Shown: positions 30,301 through 40,879, counted from the first letter of the stretch. The stretch: DNA of 64,000 nucleotides from Mesonia aestuariivivens (GCF_019311235.1 NZ_JAHWDF010000005.1:172258-236257); one strand, 5' to 3'. Notes: generated by a model from the letters alone, not told the origin. Numbers and translations are program-made.

Positions 30301-30573
30301 GATTGTCGTATTATTAGTTACTGAATATTCTGTCGTTTTTAACCCTACATACGAAAATACAAGTATATCTCCTTCTTTAGCTTGTATTGTGTAATTACCA
30401 TCAAAATCGGTTTGAGTACCTGTTGATGTGTCTTTAATAACCACATTAACCCCTGGAAGAGGTAACTGGTTGTCGTCTGTTACTGTGCCTTTAATTTCAC
30501 TTGTCTGTGCCAAAAGCACCTGTGAAATTAGCACACTCAATAGTGTAAAAAACACCTTTAATTTTGTTCTCAT
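27349..30573 (-). CDS. SusC/RagA-family TonB-linked outer membrane transporter
   Basis: The protein is 1074 aa with signal peptide to about residue 22. A carboxypeptidase-D-like domain follows (IKGTVTDDNQLPLPGVNVV, near 27-100), then a plug domain (about 115-240) with LQGKVAGLKVNPSG and the SusC pattern GAAATALYGSRASNGAIIIE, and a 22-stranded barrel to the C-terminal aromatic residue (SLKLNF). It imports large ligands across the outer membrane using TonB energy. It is paired with the SusD gene. The ligand is unknown; no polysaccharide-degrading gene flanks it. Confidence 0.95.
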   Translation of the reverse strand: MRTKLKVFFTLLSVLISQVLLAQTSEIKGTVTDDNQLPLPGVNVVIKDTSTGTQTDFDGNYTIQAKEGDILVFSYVGLKTTEYSVTNNTTIDVVLEPDSAQLDEVVVTALGIEREKKSLGYATQEVDGSEVSDVPQSNFINSLQGKVAGLKVNPSGTMGGSSNTIIRGFSSLTGNNQALYVIDGIIIDNSNNNTADQTSGVGGYDYGNAATDVNPEDVESINVLKGAAATALYGSRASNGAIIIETKKGKKRNGIGVSVNSTFTVSEVNSNTLPKYQNRYGAGYGEFYGPNEDSYFNSADINNDGILDPVVPTTEDASYGAAFDGQPVYQWNSLFPQLNTYQQATPWRAARNNPNSVWETGTTAINSFAISGGGESNAFRLSVTNFDQNGNLPNSNIKRNTIKFNGSQDITDKFSVSTNISYIKTDGKGRYGTGYDSENPMQAFRQWWQTNVDLKEQKQAYLDTRQNITWNLNGPGNTAPVYTDNFYWTRYENFETDTRNRYFGNFIMNYEINDVFSVLGRFTFDTYDELREERRNVGSTGVSNYSRYNNRQAEYNYDIILNINKDITDNINLDGNVGWNLRRQEWNNILASTNGGLNVPGLYSLSNSRSLLLAPEEYDADKLVDGIYARASLGFFNNYFIEGTIRRDRSSSLPASNNTYYYPSISGSALLSNVIEADWLSFAKIRANYAEVGSDTDPYRILQTYSLLDPFDGSAIASNLGDINNPNLKPERTKSYEFGLEANLFNNRIGFDVTYYNSTTEDLITPVEISRSTGFNRAIRNAGSLENKGWEVQLRGTPIKTKNFSWNISANWARNRSEVIELDESLSNLPLANLQGGITIDASPGQPYGAIRGTDYIYSNGQRVVGDDGYYQISETNNEIIGNIQPDWVGGVQNTFAYKNISLGFLIDIQQGGDIFSLDTWYGFNTGIYDRTVGTNDLGNPLRAPLTDDQNSGGIILPGVTESGEQNNERISLEDSNGTPYGYANDANKGHIYDASYVKLREVTLTYKFGENIIGNTPITNASLSLIGRNLWIIHKNIPYSDPEAGLSSGNIQGYQSGAYPAFREVGASLKLNF

Positions 30574-30659
30574 ATTTTATTTATTTGAATTAGCCACTTT
30601 GAAGTAGTTAAAAAAAAGATTAAGAACAATCATTTATAATGTTATTTAACAGGTTTTTT

Positions 30660-30674
30660 ATGTTATTTTAACAT
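30660..30674. promoter_or_regulatory. Inverted repeat in the susC leader region
   Basis: ATGTTA-TTT-TAACAT lies about 87 bp upstream of the susC start, in an AT-rich region without a consensus -7 box. It is a possible operator. Confidence 0.3.
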
Positions 30675-30734
30675 TAAATTTGTTTTTTATTAACGTTTTA
30701 ATTTCATTAAGTGATATTATCATCGGTAAATAAT

Positions 30735-30774
30735 TAAAAAAAGCCACGCATTAAGCGTAGCTTTTTTTTAAGTT
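30735..30774 (-). terminator. Intrinsic terminator after isocitrate dehydrogenase
   Basis: On the minus strand AAGCTACGC pairs with GCGTGGCTT (one wobble) and is followed by TTTTTTT. Confidence 0.85.
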
Positions 30775-30792
30775 AATAAATATGTTGAAAAC

Positions 30793-33036
<2,244 letters not shown>

Positions 33037-33106
33037 TTAAAGATTATATGAAATCTTAAGTTATTAATTCAGTTAATCAATCTATGTGAGAACGTAATAT
33101 AGATTT

Positions 33107-33126
33107 TTGTGAGTATCACAAATATA
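33107..33126 (-). promoter_or_regulatory. icd promoter -7 box overlapped by a TTGTGA-N3-TCACAA palindrome
   Basis: TATATTTG on the minus strand (33119-33126) fits the -7 consensus. The perfect inverted repeat TTGTGAGTATCACAA (33107-33121) covers its downstream end and the expected transcript start, as a repressor operator would. The rest of 33016-33330 shows no gene. Confidence 0.5.
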
Positions 33127-33332
33127 ATGAATTGAAGCCTTTTTTGCAGTATATTTTTAATTAGAAATCTGTTAAGAAAGAGGAAATATGCTTTTATTTA
33201 TTAGAAAACAAAAAGAAAATATTAAATAGAAGTAGAGTTTGCACTCAATTTTCTTTAGAGATGAATTTTGAAGTTAATAATCTAGGTCTTTTTCTAAAGA
33301 AGAAATTAAAGACCCCATTTTTTAATTGCATA

Positions 33333-33365
33333 AAAAAACCTTCAGTAGAAACTGAAGGTTTTAAT
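33333..33365 (-). terminator. Intrinsic terminator after rplS
   Basis: AAAACCTTCAGT, loop, ACTGAAGGTTTT with a T-run on the minus strand. Confidence 0.88.
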
Positions 33366-33386
33366 GTATTTTTTAAAAGGAAAGAA

Positions 33387-33740
33387 TTATTTGAAACGAC
33401 GTTCTTTAATTCTTGCTTTTTTACCAGTAAGTTCTCTAAAGTAGTAAATTCTAGCTCTACGAACTTTACCTCTTTTATTAATTTCTACTTTCTGTAAAGC
33501 AGGTAAGTTGATAGGGAAAATACGCTCTACACCAACTGTTCCACTCATTTTACGAATTGTAAAAGTTTGAGCAGTACCTGTACCTTTAATTTGAATAACT
33601 ACACCTCTAAAAAACTGAGTACGAGTTTTAGCACCCTCTTTAATTTCGTAGTAAACAGTGATTGTGTCTCCTGCGTTAAATTTTGGAAATTCTTTTTTTG
33701 TTACGAATTCGTCTTGAACAAATTTAATTAACGATTCCAT
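33387..33740 (-). CDS. rplS: 50S ribosomal protein L19
   Basis: The protein is 117 aa with the L19 patterns FNAGDTITVYYEIKEGAKTR, RTQFFRGVVIQIKG and TFTIRKMSGTVGVERIFP. It sits at the interface of the ribosomal subunits. It follows trmD by about 110 bp on the same strand, the classical rpsP-rimM-trmD-rplS order reduced to its last two members, and has a consensus promoter of its own in the gap. Confidence 0.97.
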   Translation of the reverse strand: MESLIKFVQDEFVTKKEFPKFNAGDTITVYYEIKEGAKTRTQFFRGVVIQIKGTGTAQTFTIRKMSGTVGVERIFPINLPALQKVEINKRGKVRRARIYYFRELTGKKARIKERRFK

Positions 33741-33812
33741 TGTTAAATAGATTTAAAATAATTCTTAATCAACATTCACGACTATCGCCAGAGGTTAATA
33801 TAGAAGCGGTTG

Positions 33813-33842
33813 CAAAAATAATATTTATTTTTTAAATAACAA
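33813..33842 (-). promoter_or_regulatory. Promoter of rplS (TTG-N19-TATTTTTG)
   Basis: Read on the minus strand, TTG (33840-33842) and TATTTTTG (33813-33820) are separated by 19 nt, a full match to the Bacteroidetes consensus. It gives rplS independent transcription from trmD. Confidence 0.75.
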
Positions 33843-33852
33843 GTTTAAAGAA

Positions 33853-34530
33853 TTAATCTTTTAAGAGATCAGGTCTTTTTTCTAGAGTACGTTGGTAAGC
33901 TTGTTCTTCTCGCCAAGTTTCAATCTTAGGAAAATTACCGCTGGTTAGTATTTCGGGCACTTTCCATCCTTTATATTCTGCAGGTCTTGTATAAATTGGT
34001 GGGGCTAATAAATCGTCTTGAAAAGAATCTGTAAGGGCAGAAGTTTCATTACCTAAAACCCCTGGTATAAGTCTAATTACAGCATCACAGAGTATGGCAG
34101 CGCCTAATTCACCACCCGATAAAACAAAATCACCGACAGAAATTTCTCTAGTAATAAAGTGGTCTCTTACGCGTTGGTCTACACCTTTATAATGACCGCA
34201 AAGAATAATAATATTGCCTTGCAAAGAAATTTGATTGGCAATTTTTTGAGTTAAAGTTTCTCCATCGGGAGTCATATAAATAACCTCATCATAAGCTCGC
34301 TGTGCTTTTAAATCTGAAATACATTTATCGATAGGTTCAATCATCATCACCATTCCGGCACCACCTCCAAATTGATAGTCATCAATCTGCTTGTAATTAT
34401 CATTTACATAATCTCTTAAGTTGTGAAGATGAACTTCTACTAATTTTTTTTCTATCGCTCGCTTTAGAATAGAAGCCTCAAAGGGGCTTTTTAAAAGATC
34501 TGGAACAACGCTGATAATATCGATACGCAT
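33853..34530 (-). CDS. trmD: tRNA (guanosine(37)-N1)-methyltransferase
   Basis: The protein is 225 aa, starting [20 protein letters not shown]. The SPOUT knot includes [18 protein letters not shown] and [12 protein letters not shown], the SAM-binding trefoil. It methylates G37 next to the anticodon and prevents +1 frameshifting. It lies 12 bp downstream of a coiled-coil membrane protein gene and upstream of rplS. Confidence 0.96.
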   Translation of the reverse strand: MRIDIISVVPDLLKSPFEASILKRAIEKKLVEVHLHNLRDYVNDNYKQIDDYQFGGGAGMVMMIEPIDKCISDLKAQRAYDEVIYMTPDGETLTQKIANQISLQGNIIILCGHYKGVDQRVRDHFITREISVGDFVLSGGELGAAILCDAVIRLIPGVLGNETSALTDSFQDDLLAPPIYTRPAEYKGWKVPEILTSGNFPKIETWREEQAYQRTLEKRPDLLKD

Positions 34531-34542
34531 AAAAGGCCTAAC

Positions 34543-35145
34543 TTAGAGTTTATTTTTATTTTGTTTGTTTTTTTCGTCTTGAAGTTGTCTGCCTAATTTT
34601 TGCTGTTTTTCAAGCGCTTGTTTGCGGTACTCGTCAAATTCAGTTTCATTCTTAGCTAAATTAATTTTAGCTTCTTTAGTTTGAATATTACTTTGTTTGT
34701 ATTTGTATACAAAGAATACTAAAATTAAAACTAGCACCAAAATAATAATCCACATGATGGTTTGGTAGGTGCCTTTATTGGTGGCAATACCAAAGAAAGA
34801 AATTTCGTCTTTTTCTTCTGTAATTTTATTTAAATTATTTTGAGTTTGGGTTAACTCTGCGTTTAAGCTATTTACTTCAGCTTTTTGCTTTTCAATGGTT
34901 TTTTTAGAATTGTTAATTTCTGCATTTAACGATTTAATTCGCTCAACCGTTTTTCTTTGAAGTTGTAAAAGTTGATTTTGTTTTACAACTTTATAATCTT
35001 GATAATTGTTAGAAGATTCGATTACTTCATTAAATTGACTGTTAATCGTCGTTAATTCTTGTTCATTTTCTTCTTCTTGAGCAAAGCCTAAGAGACTAAT
35101 AGAAATGAAAATGAAAGTGAAAAATACTTGGTTTAATTTCATCAT
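34543..35145 (-). CDS. Signal-peptide, coiled-coil, single-span membrane protein
   Basis: The protein is 200 aa. Signal peptide MMKLNQVFFTFIFISISLLG ends near FAQ. A long coiled coil runs about 25-120 (repeated E/K/N heptads such as KSLNAEINNSKKTIEKQKAE), followed by a transmembrane helix about 128-147 (TIMWIIILVLVLILVFFVY) and a basic cytoplasmic tail with another helix. Homologues are often named tRNA (guanine-N1)-methyltransferase because they lie next to trmD, but no methyltransferase fold is present. A structural or envelope role is inferred. Confidence 0.75.
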   Translation of the reverse strand: MMKLNQVFFTFIFISISLLGFAQEEENEQELTTINSQFNEVIESSNNYQDYKVVKQNQLLQLQRKTVERIKSLNAEINNSKKTIEKQKAEVNSLNAELTQTQNNLNKITEEKDEISFFGIATNKGTYQTIMWIIILVLVLILVFFVYKYKQSNIQTKEAKINLAKNETEFDEYRKQALEKQQKLGRQLQDEKNKQNKNKL

Positions 35146-35264
35146 TGCAAATTAATATTCAGATTAAATAACTTATGTTATTCAACTTTATTGTAAAAGT
35201 TTTATTTAAAATTAAAGGCTCAAATATAGGTAAAGCTCAGAATATTTAAACTTAAAAATAAAAA

Positions 35265-35294
35265 AAACCTACCGGGCAAGCGGTAGGTTTTTAG
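35265..35294 (-). terminator. Intrinsic terminator after gap
   Basis: AAAACCTACCG, loop, CGGTAGGTTTT with T-runs on the minus strand. Confidence 0.88.
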
Positions 35295-35311
35295 ACGACA
35301 GTTTTTACTAA

Positions 35312-36757
35312 TTAATAGTAAGTAAACCGCCTAACTTTGGCTATGTATTTAGCCAGACGAATAACTTGATGACTGTAACCATATTCATTATCATACCAAA
35401 TGTAGACGATTAAGTTTTTGCCATCTTCAGTAACAATGGTAGAATTACTATCGTAAATAGAGGGCGCAGAAGAACCTATAATATCTGAAGATACCAATTC
35501 GTTGTCTAACGAATATTTTATTTGTTCTACTAAATCACCTTCTAAAGCATATTTTTTTATGATGGTATTTATCCCTTCTAATGAAATAGGATTTTTTAAG
35601 GTTAAGTTTAGAATAGCTAGTGAGCCGTTAGGGACAGGAACTCTTATGGCGCTAGAGGTAAGTTTACCTTCAAAAACAGGTAAAGCTTTGGCGACAGCTT
35701 TTCCTGCACCAGTTTCTGTGATTACCATATTTAAAGCAGCGGCACGACCTCTTCTGTATTTATCATGCATGTTATCGACCAAATTTTGATCGTTTGTATA
35801 GGCGTGAATAGTTTCTAGATGACCATGTTGTACGCCTAAAGAATCTTCTACAGCTTTTAAAATAGGGGTGATGGCATTGGTGGTGCAAGAGGCTGCAGAG
35901 AAAATGGATACTTGGTCTGGATCATATTCTTTATGATTAACGCCATGTACAATATTCGGAATTCCTTTTCCTGGTGCAGTAAGTAAAACTTTACTAGCAC
36001 CTTTTGCTTTTAAATGACGCTTTAATGCTTCTTCATCTCTAAATGCTCCAGTATTGTCAATTATTAATGCGTCATCAATTCCGTATTGAGTATAATCAAT
36101 ATCTTCAGGTTGGTTGGCAGAGATTATATAAACAGTAGTGCCGTTAATGATAAGTGCTTTTTTCTTTTCGTCTACACTCACGGTACCCGAAAAATCGCTA
36201 TGCACAGAATCACTCTTTAATAGAGAAGCTCTTTTTTCTAAAATAGTTTTATCTACAGCTCCTCTAGTGACAATTGCCCTAAGCCTTAGTTGACTGCCTT
36301 TGCCTGTTTTGGTCATTAGTTCTCTAGCTAATAGTCTTCCTATTCTACCAAAACCATATAAGACAACATCTTTAGGAGCTATATTTTTGTATGATTTGGC
36401 TTTAGAAAGTTTATTAGAAATAAAAGCAGTAGCATTATGTTTAGAACTTTCTAGCTGATATTCATAGGTTAATTTACCAATATCTAACTTTGCGGGTGGA
36501 AGATCTAAAGCTAAAATAGCTTTTACAATTTCTACAGAATCAAAAATGGAAAATGGTTTTTGAACAAACTTTGCCGCATACTCATGTAAGTTTAAAATTT
36601 CACTTACATTCTTGTCGATCAGCTGATTTCTGAAAAGAACCATTTCTATGGATTTATCATACCATAAATCACTAATTATTTTAATAAATTCTACAGTAGC
36701 TTTTCTGCGATTTGCCTGAAAGGCTAATTCTTTCTCGTATGCTGCGTTCTGACTCAT
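35312..36757 (-). CDS. gap: Glyceraldehyde-3-phosphate dehydrogenase, long form
   Basis: The protein is 481 aa, about 140 residues longer than the usual enzyme. The N-terminal extension is helical (NRRKATVEFIKIISDLWYDK). The NAD site VVLYGFGRIGRLLARELM is near residue 130 and the catalytic cysteine lies in SAASCTTNAITPIL near 288, followed by the substrate-binding HAYTNDQNLVDN and SSAIRVPVPNGS. This long form is common in Bacteroidetes, often alongside a short glycolytic one elsewhere. Whether it works in glycolysis or gluconeogenesis cannot be read from the sequence. It is monocistronic. Confidence 0.92.
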   Translation of the reverse strand: MSQNAAYEKELAFQANRRKATVEFIKIISDLWYDKSIEMVLFRNQLIDKNVSEILNLHEYAAKFVQKPFSIFDSVEIVKAILALDLPPAKLDIGKLTYEYQLESSKHNATAFISNKLSKAKSYKNIAPKDVVLYGFGRIGRLLARELMTKTGKGSQLRLRAIVTRGAVDKTILEKRASLLKSDSVHSDFSGTVSVDEKKKALIINGTTVYIISANQPEDIDYTQYGIDDALIIDNTGAFRDEEALKRHLKAKGASKVLLTAPGKGIPNIVHGVNHKEYDPDQVSIFSAASCTTNAITPILKAVEDSLGVQHGHLETIHAYTNDQNLVDNMHDKYRRGRAAALNMVITETGAGKAVAKALPVFEGKLTSSAIRVPVPNGSLAILNLTLKNPISLEGINTIIKKYALEGDLVEQIKYSLDNELVSSDIIGSSAPSIYDSNSTIVTEDGKNLIVYIWYDNEYGYSHQVIRLAKYIAKVRRFTYY

Positions 36758-36842
36758 TTTTTATTGATGTTTTTGTGAATAAAAATTAAAAAGTCAAGAC
36801 AAAAGTACAAATATCAATCGTTTTCGTAACTGTTTTTAATAA

Positions 36843-36873
36843 AAAAAATCTCCTTATCGTAATAAGGAGATCT
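36843..36873 (-). terminator. Intrinsic terminator after the HtrA-type protease
   Basis: On the minus strand ATCTCCTTAT, loop, ATAAGGAGAT and a run of eight Ts. Confidence 0.85.
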
Positions 36874-36891
36874 TGCGAAAAATATAATATT

Positions 36892-38292
36892 TTAAGGTTT
36901 GAAAGTGTAGCTTTCTTGCTGTCCATTAATACTTCTAAAAGTTACTTTAGTAATTTCGTTATTATTTTTTTGATTCATTATTTTTTTAACATCATTAATT
37001 GTTGAAACTTTTTGATCATCAATAGCTATAATAATGAATTTATCTTGTGGAATTTCAAAATGTTGCGATAAACTTCGTATAATTTTGACACCGCTATCTG
37101 TTCCAAAATTGCTCAGGTAATTCTCATCTGCGTTAGTAATTTCAACTCCAGCTACTTCTAAAGCAAAAGTTTCATATTTGGTTAGCTTTACGTGAGCAGT
37201 TTTCTCTTCGCCGTTTCTGAAGTAATTTACATCTACCTCACTACCTGGACGTTTAGTTTTAATGTAAGAAGTTAAATCTGAAAGCTTTCTTACTTTTACA
37301 TGGTCTATTGCTGTGATTAAATCGCCTTCTTTTAAGCCTGCTTTTTTTGCGCCATCAGCACTTGAGGCAACATACACACCTTGAGAAATAGAAAGTTCTC
37401 TTTCTTTGGAAGCTTTCGGGTCTAATGTAGCGCCGGTAATTCCTAAAATCGCTTGTTGTACATCTCCATATTCTAAAATATCTTCTACAATCTTTCTAGC
37501 ATTATTACTTGGTACAGCAAAACCATAGCCAATATAACTACCGGTTTGTGAGGTTATCGCAGTATTGATACCAATTAATTCTCCATTGGTATTTACTAAT
37601 GCGCCCCCGCTGTTTCCTGGATTAATGGCAGCATCTGTCTGTATAAAAGATTGCATTTTTGAGTCTCCTTCATTTAAATCTCTTCCCTTGGCACTAATAA
37701 TACCTGCAGTTACGGTAGAAGTTAAGTTGAAAGGATTACCAACTGCTAATGCCCAATCTCCTATACTTACGGTATCACTATCTCCAAACGGAATGTATTC
37801 TAAATCTTCAGCTTCTATCTTTATTAAGGCAATATCAGACTGTGGGTCTGTACCTATAACTTTAGCTTTGTAGGTGAGGTTGTTATTTAAAGTAACTTCT
37901 AGCTCACTAGCTCCATCAATTACATGATTATTAGTAACAATATAGCCGTCTGGAGTAATAATTACACCAGATCCCGCACCTTGAATGGCTCTTCCTCCTC
38001 GCATTCCACTCATATATTCTCTTAATGTTCTAGGCTGCCTTCCTACCGCTACATTTTTTACGTGAACTACGGCATGAACCGTTTTATTCGCGGCTTCTGT
38101 AAAATCTGTATTTACCGCATTACTTCCAGCGGCAAATTTATTTGAAATAAAAGAAGCAGCTTGCTTTTGTTGCTTTTCTTGCGTTTGATAAATGGGTGCG
38201 CTGTTTTCATCTTCTAAAAATAGTTTATAGCTCCCAAGGGTAAGTGCTCCACCCAACATAGATACAAATAGTAAACTTGTTATTTTTTTCAT
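36892..38292 (-). CDS. Periplasmic DegP/HtrA-type serine protease
   Basis: The protein is 466 aa from the ATG at 38290-38292. A TTG nine codons upstream would precede the signal peptide with a hydrophilic tail. Signal MKKITSLLFVSMLGGALTLG is followed by a trypsin-like domain with the triad His in VTNNHVID (about 122), Asp in QSDIALIK (about 150) and Ser in PGNSGGALV (about 224), then two PDZ domains (about 290-375 and 385-466). It degrades or refolds damaged envelope proteins. It is divergent from dapF across 135 bp. Confidence 0.93.
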   Translation of the reverse strand: MKKITSLLFVSMLGGALTLGSYKLFLEDENSAPIYQTQEKQQKQAASFISNKFAAGSNAVNTDFTEAANKTVHAVVHVKNVAVGRQPRTLREYMSGMRGGRAIQGAGSGVIITPDGYIVTNNHVIDGASELEVTLNNNLTYKAKVIGTDPQSDIALIKIEAEDLEYIPFGDSDTVSIGDWALAVGNPFNLTSTVTAGIISAKGRDLNEGDSKMQSFIQTDAAINPGNSGGALVNTNGELIGINTAITSQTGSYIGYGFAVPSNNARKIVEDILEYGDVQQAILGITGATLDPKASKERELSISQGVYVASSADGAKKAGLKEGDLITAIDHVKVRKLSDLTSYIKTKRPGSEVDVNYFRNGEEKTAHVKLTKYETFALEVAGVEITNADENYLSNFGTDSGVKIIRSLSQHFEIPQDKFIIIAIDDQKVSTINDVKKIMNQKNNNEITKVTFRSINGQQESYTFKP

Positions 38293-38399
38293 TTTTATAT
38301 GGAGTTTTAAATAATTCAACCTTAAAATTAAAAATTTCTGAAACCTTAAAATATTTGCTTAACTGTTTTTTAACGGCATAGATTTCAAAGTGATTATTG

Positions 38400-38407
38400 T
38401 ATATTTG
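38400..38407 (+). promoter_or_regulatory. -7 box of the dapF operon (TATATTTG)
   Basis: A perfect TAnnTTTG match 21 bp before the dapF start. The -33 region lacks a clear TTG at 19-21 nt. Confidence 0.6.
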
Positions 38408-38427
38408 CACACTTTTAAAACGAAAAA

Positions 38428-39207
38428 ATGACCGTAAAATTTTATAAGTATCAAGGAACAGGTAACGATTTTATCATGATTGATAATCGGGAAATGTTTT
38501 TCAAAAATGATACCAAAATTATTCAGCATTTGTGTGACAGAAAATTTGGCATAGGAGCCGACGGTCTTATCTTACTCGAGCATTCTGAAGATAAAGAAGA
38601 TGATTTTAAAATGGTTTACTTTAATAGTGATGGCAACCAAAGTACCATGTGTGGTAATGGTGGCCGCTGTTTAGTTCGGTTTGCAGAGTTTTTAAATATT
38701 GTAGATAAGAGTGCTACTTTTACAGCAATAGATGGGAAGCATCGTGCTAAAATTGAGAACGATAAAATTCATCTTCAAATGCAAAATGTTCATGGAATTA
38801 AAGAACTAGGAGATGAATATTTTTTAGATACGGGTTCTCCACATCACATTGTTTTTACTTCAGATGTTCATCAATTAGATGTAAAAAAAGAAGGAGCGGC
38901 TATTCGTTACAACGACATTTATAAAAATGAAGGGACTAATGTTAATTTTGTAGAACCTCAAGAAGAAATACTCCAAGCAAGAACTTATGAACGTGGGGTG
39001 GAAGATGAAACACTTTCCTGCGGAACTGGAGTTACCGCAGTAGCTATCGCTGCCACTTTTGCTAAAAAATACCATACATTACCCGTAAAAATAAAAACAC
39101 CAGGAGGTCTTTTAGAGGTGAATTTTAAACAGAACGAAACTCAATTTACGGAAGTTTGGTTAAGTGGTCCAGCACTACAAGTTTTTCAAGGTGATATTTT
39201 ATGCTAA
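38428..39207 (+). CDS. dapF: Diaminopimelate epimerase
   Basis: The protein is 259 aa, starting MTVKFYKYQGTGNDFIMID. The two active-site cysteines are in STMCGNGGRC (near 74) and LSCGTGVTAVA (near 197). It converts LL- to meso-diaminopimelate for lysine and peptidoglycan synthesis. It overlaps the next gene by 7 bp, starting a tight dapF-acetyltransferase-mltG operon devoted partly to cell wall. Confidence 0.96.
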   Translation: MTVKFYKYQGTGNDFIMIDNREMFFKNDTKIIQHLCDRKFGIGADGLILLEHSEDKEDDFKMVYFNSDGNQSTMCGNGGRCLVRFAEFLNIVDKSATFTAIDGKHRAKIENDKIHLQMQNVHGIKELGDEYFLDTGSPHHIVFTSDVHQLDVKKEGAAIRYNDIYKNEGTNVNFVEPQEEILQARTYERGVEDETLSCGTGVTAVAIAATFAKKYHTLPVKIKTPGGLLEVNFKQNETQFTEVWLSGPALQVFQGDILC

Positions 39208-39731
39208 CACTTACCGGAAAAAATATAAATTTAAGACCTTTAGAGCCCGAAGATCTAGACTTTATTTATACCATAGAAAATAAAGAAGAGCTTTGGGAGT
39301 TAAGCTCTACGCAAACACCTTATTCAAGATTTCTAATTAAGCAGTATTTAGAAAATGCACACCTAGATATTTATGAAGTAAAGCAACTGCGTTTAGTTAT
39401 AGAAGCTAAGAACCTAGAAGCTTTAGGCTTAATAGATATTTTTGATTTTGACCCGCAGCATCGAAGAGCTGCTATAGGAATTTTAATTGTAGATGATCAA
39501 AATAGAGGGAAAGGTTTTGGTGCAGAAGCTTTACAATTATTGTGTGATTATGCATTTGAACGATTAAAGCTTCATCAAGTCTACGCGAATGTAGCAGAAG
39601 ATAATCTAAAGAGTCAGCATTTATTTGAACGTCAAGGTTTTCAAATAGTGGGGGTTAAAAAAGACTGGAACCTCGTTCAGGGAAACTATAAAAATGAAAT
39701 ATTATACCAATTTATAAATCATGTATATTAA
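39201..39731 (+). CDS. GNAT family N-acetyltransferase
   Basis: The protein is 176 aa, with RimJ/SpeG-like start LTGKNINLRPLEPEDLDFIY and the acetyl-CoA loop DQNRGKGFGAEALQLLCDYA near 115. The C-terminal ERQGFQIVGVKKDWNLVQGN is typical of Bacteroidetes members. It would acetylate an amine, possibly spermidine or a protein N-terminus. It overlaps dapF by 7 bp and mltG by 11 bp, so translation is coupled. Confidence 0.88.
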   Translation: MLTLTGKNINLRPLEPEDLDFIYTIENKEELWELSSTQTPYSRFLIKQYLENAHLDIYEVKQLRLVIEAKNLEALGLIDIFDFDPQHRRAAIGILIVDDQNRGKGFGAEALQLLCDYAFERLKLHQVYANVAEDNLKSQHLFERQGFQIVGVKKDWNLVQGNYKNEILYQFINHVY

Positions 39732-40764
39732 AAAAATTCTGTTAGCCATTGTTCTTTTAGGGATGGTAGGTTTAGGTATCTTTAGTTATTATGTTTATCA
39801 TACGATTCTTGCCCCTAATACCAGTTTTTCTTCAGAAACAAAAGAAGTTTTTGTGAAAACAGACGCAAGCTACTTAGATGTTATTGAACAATTACGACCT
39901 TTAGTAAAAGATATTGAAAGTTTTGATGTCGTGGCTCAAAAGAAAGCTTATGCTAATCATATTAAAGCAGGAAGATTTGTGTTAAAAAAAGGGATGAGTA
40001 ATAATGATATCATCAATACCTTAAGAAGCTCCAACCAACCTATTTCGTTAGTATTTAATAATCAAGAACGTTTAGAAGATCTTGCAGGTAGAGTTTCAAA
40101 ACAAATTGAAGCCGATAGTCTTTCTTTACTTCAAACTATGAGCGATAGTGCTTTTTTAGTTGAAAATGGGTTTCAACCAGCGACGGCTTTAGCTATGTAT
40201 ATTCCTAATCAATATGAATTTTATTGGAATACTTCCGCGGAAACTTTTAGAGCACGAATGCTTAAAGAGTACCAGCGTTTCTGGAACGAAGATAGAAAAG
40301 CAAGAGCAGAAAAGATCGATCTAACGCCTAACGAAGTTTATACGTTAGCTGCCATCGTTCAAAAAGAAACCGCCAAAGTAGATGAACGTAGAAGAGTAGC
40401 TGGCGTTTATATGAACCGACATAAGCGTGGTATAAAATTAGATGCTGACCCTACCGTAATTTATGCTGTAAAGAAGAAAAATGGCGATTTTGATAGAATC
40501 ATCAAGCGTGTGCTATATAAAGACTTAGAAACAGATTCTCCATATAACACCTACAAATACGCAGGTCTTCCACCAGGGCCCATTGCGATGCCTGATATTT
40601 CTGCCATCGATGCGGTTTTAAATTATGAAGATCACGATTATTATTACTTTGTAGCCAATCCAGAAAAACCAGGCTATCATAAATTTGCTAAAAGTTTGCG
40701 TCAGCATAATAACAACCGCCAAGCTTATGTGCGTTGGATTAACAAAGTTGGCATTAATCGATAG
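39721..40764 (+). CDS. mltG: Endolytic murein transglycosylase MltG
   Basis: The protein is 347 aa with an N-terminal membrane anchor (ILLAIVLLGMVGLGIFSYYV). A YceG domain follows with the catalytic glutamate in LAAIVQKETAKVDERRRVAG near residue 218 and the conserved GIKLDADPTVIYA and LPPGPIAMP. It cuts nascent glycan strands and sets their length. It is last gene of the dapF operon. Confidence 0.94.
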   Translation: MYIKKILLAIVLLGMVGLGIFSYYVYHTILAPNTSFSSETKEVFVKTDASYLDVIEQLRPLVKDIESFDVVAQKKAYANHIKAGRFVLKKGMSNNDIINTLRSSNQPISLVFNNQERLEDLAGRVSKQIEADSLSLLQTMSDSAFLVENGFQPATALAMYIPNQYEFYWNTSAETFRARMLKEYQRFWNEDRKARAEKIDLTPNEVYTLAAIVQKETAKVDERRRVAGVYMNRHKRGIKLDADPTVIYAVKKKNGDFDRIIKRVLYKDLETDSPYNTYKYAGLPPGPIAMPDISAIDAVLNYEDHDYYYFVANPEKPGYHKFAKSLRQHNNNRQAYVRWINKVGINR

Positions 40765-40768
40765 TTGA

Positions 40769-40858
40769 GTTGAGCGTTTCCCTAGCGGGGCGGGCTTTAC
40801 ATTACAATCTTTTAATTCGTATTCTCATTAAAAGGATTTTCATTACAATCCCTAACGC
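40769..40858. repeat. Probable dispersed intergenic repeat
   Basis: About 90 bp richer in GC than its surroundings, with two related blocks, CTTTACATTACAATC (40795-40809) and TTTTCATTACAATC (40838-40851), flanking a variable middle. Its look matches repeat elements common between flavobacterial genes. No second copy lies in the window. Confidence 0.4.
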
Positions 40859-40879
40859 AGTAATTAAAATTTATAATTT

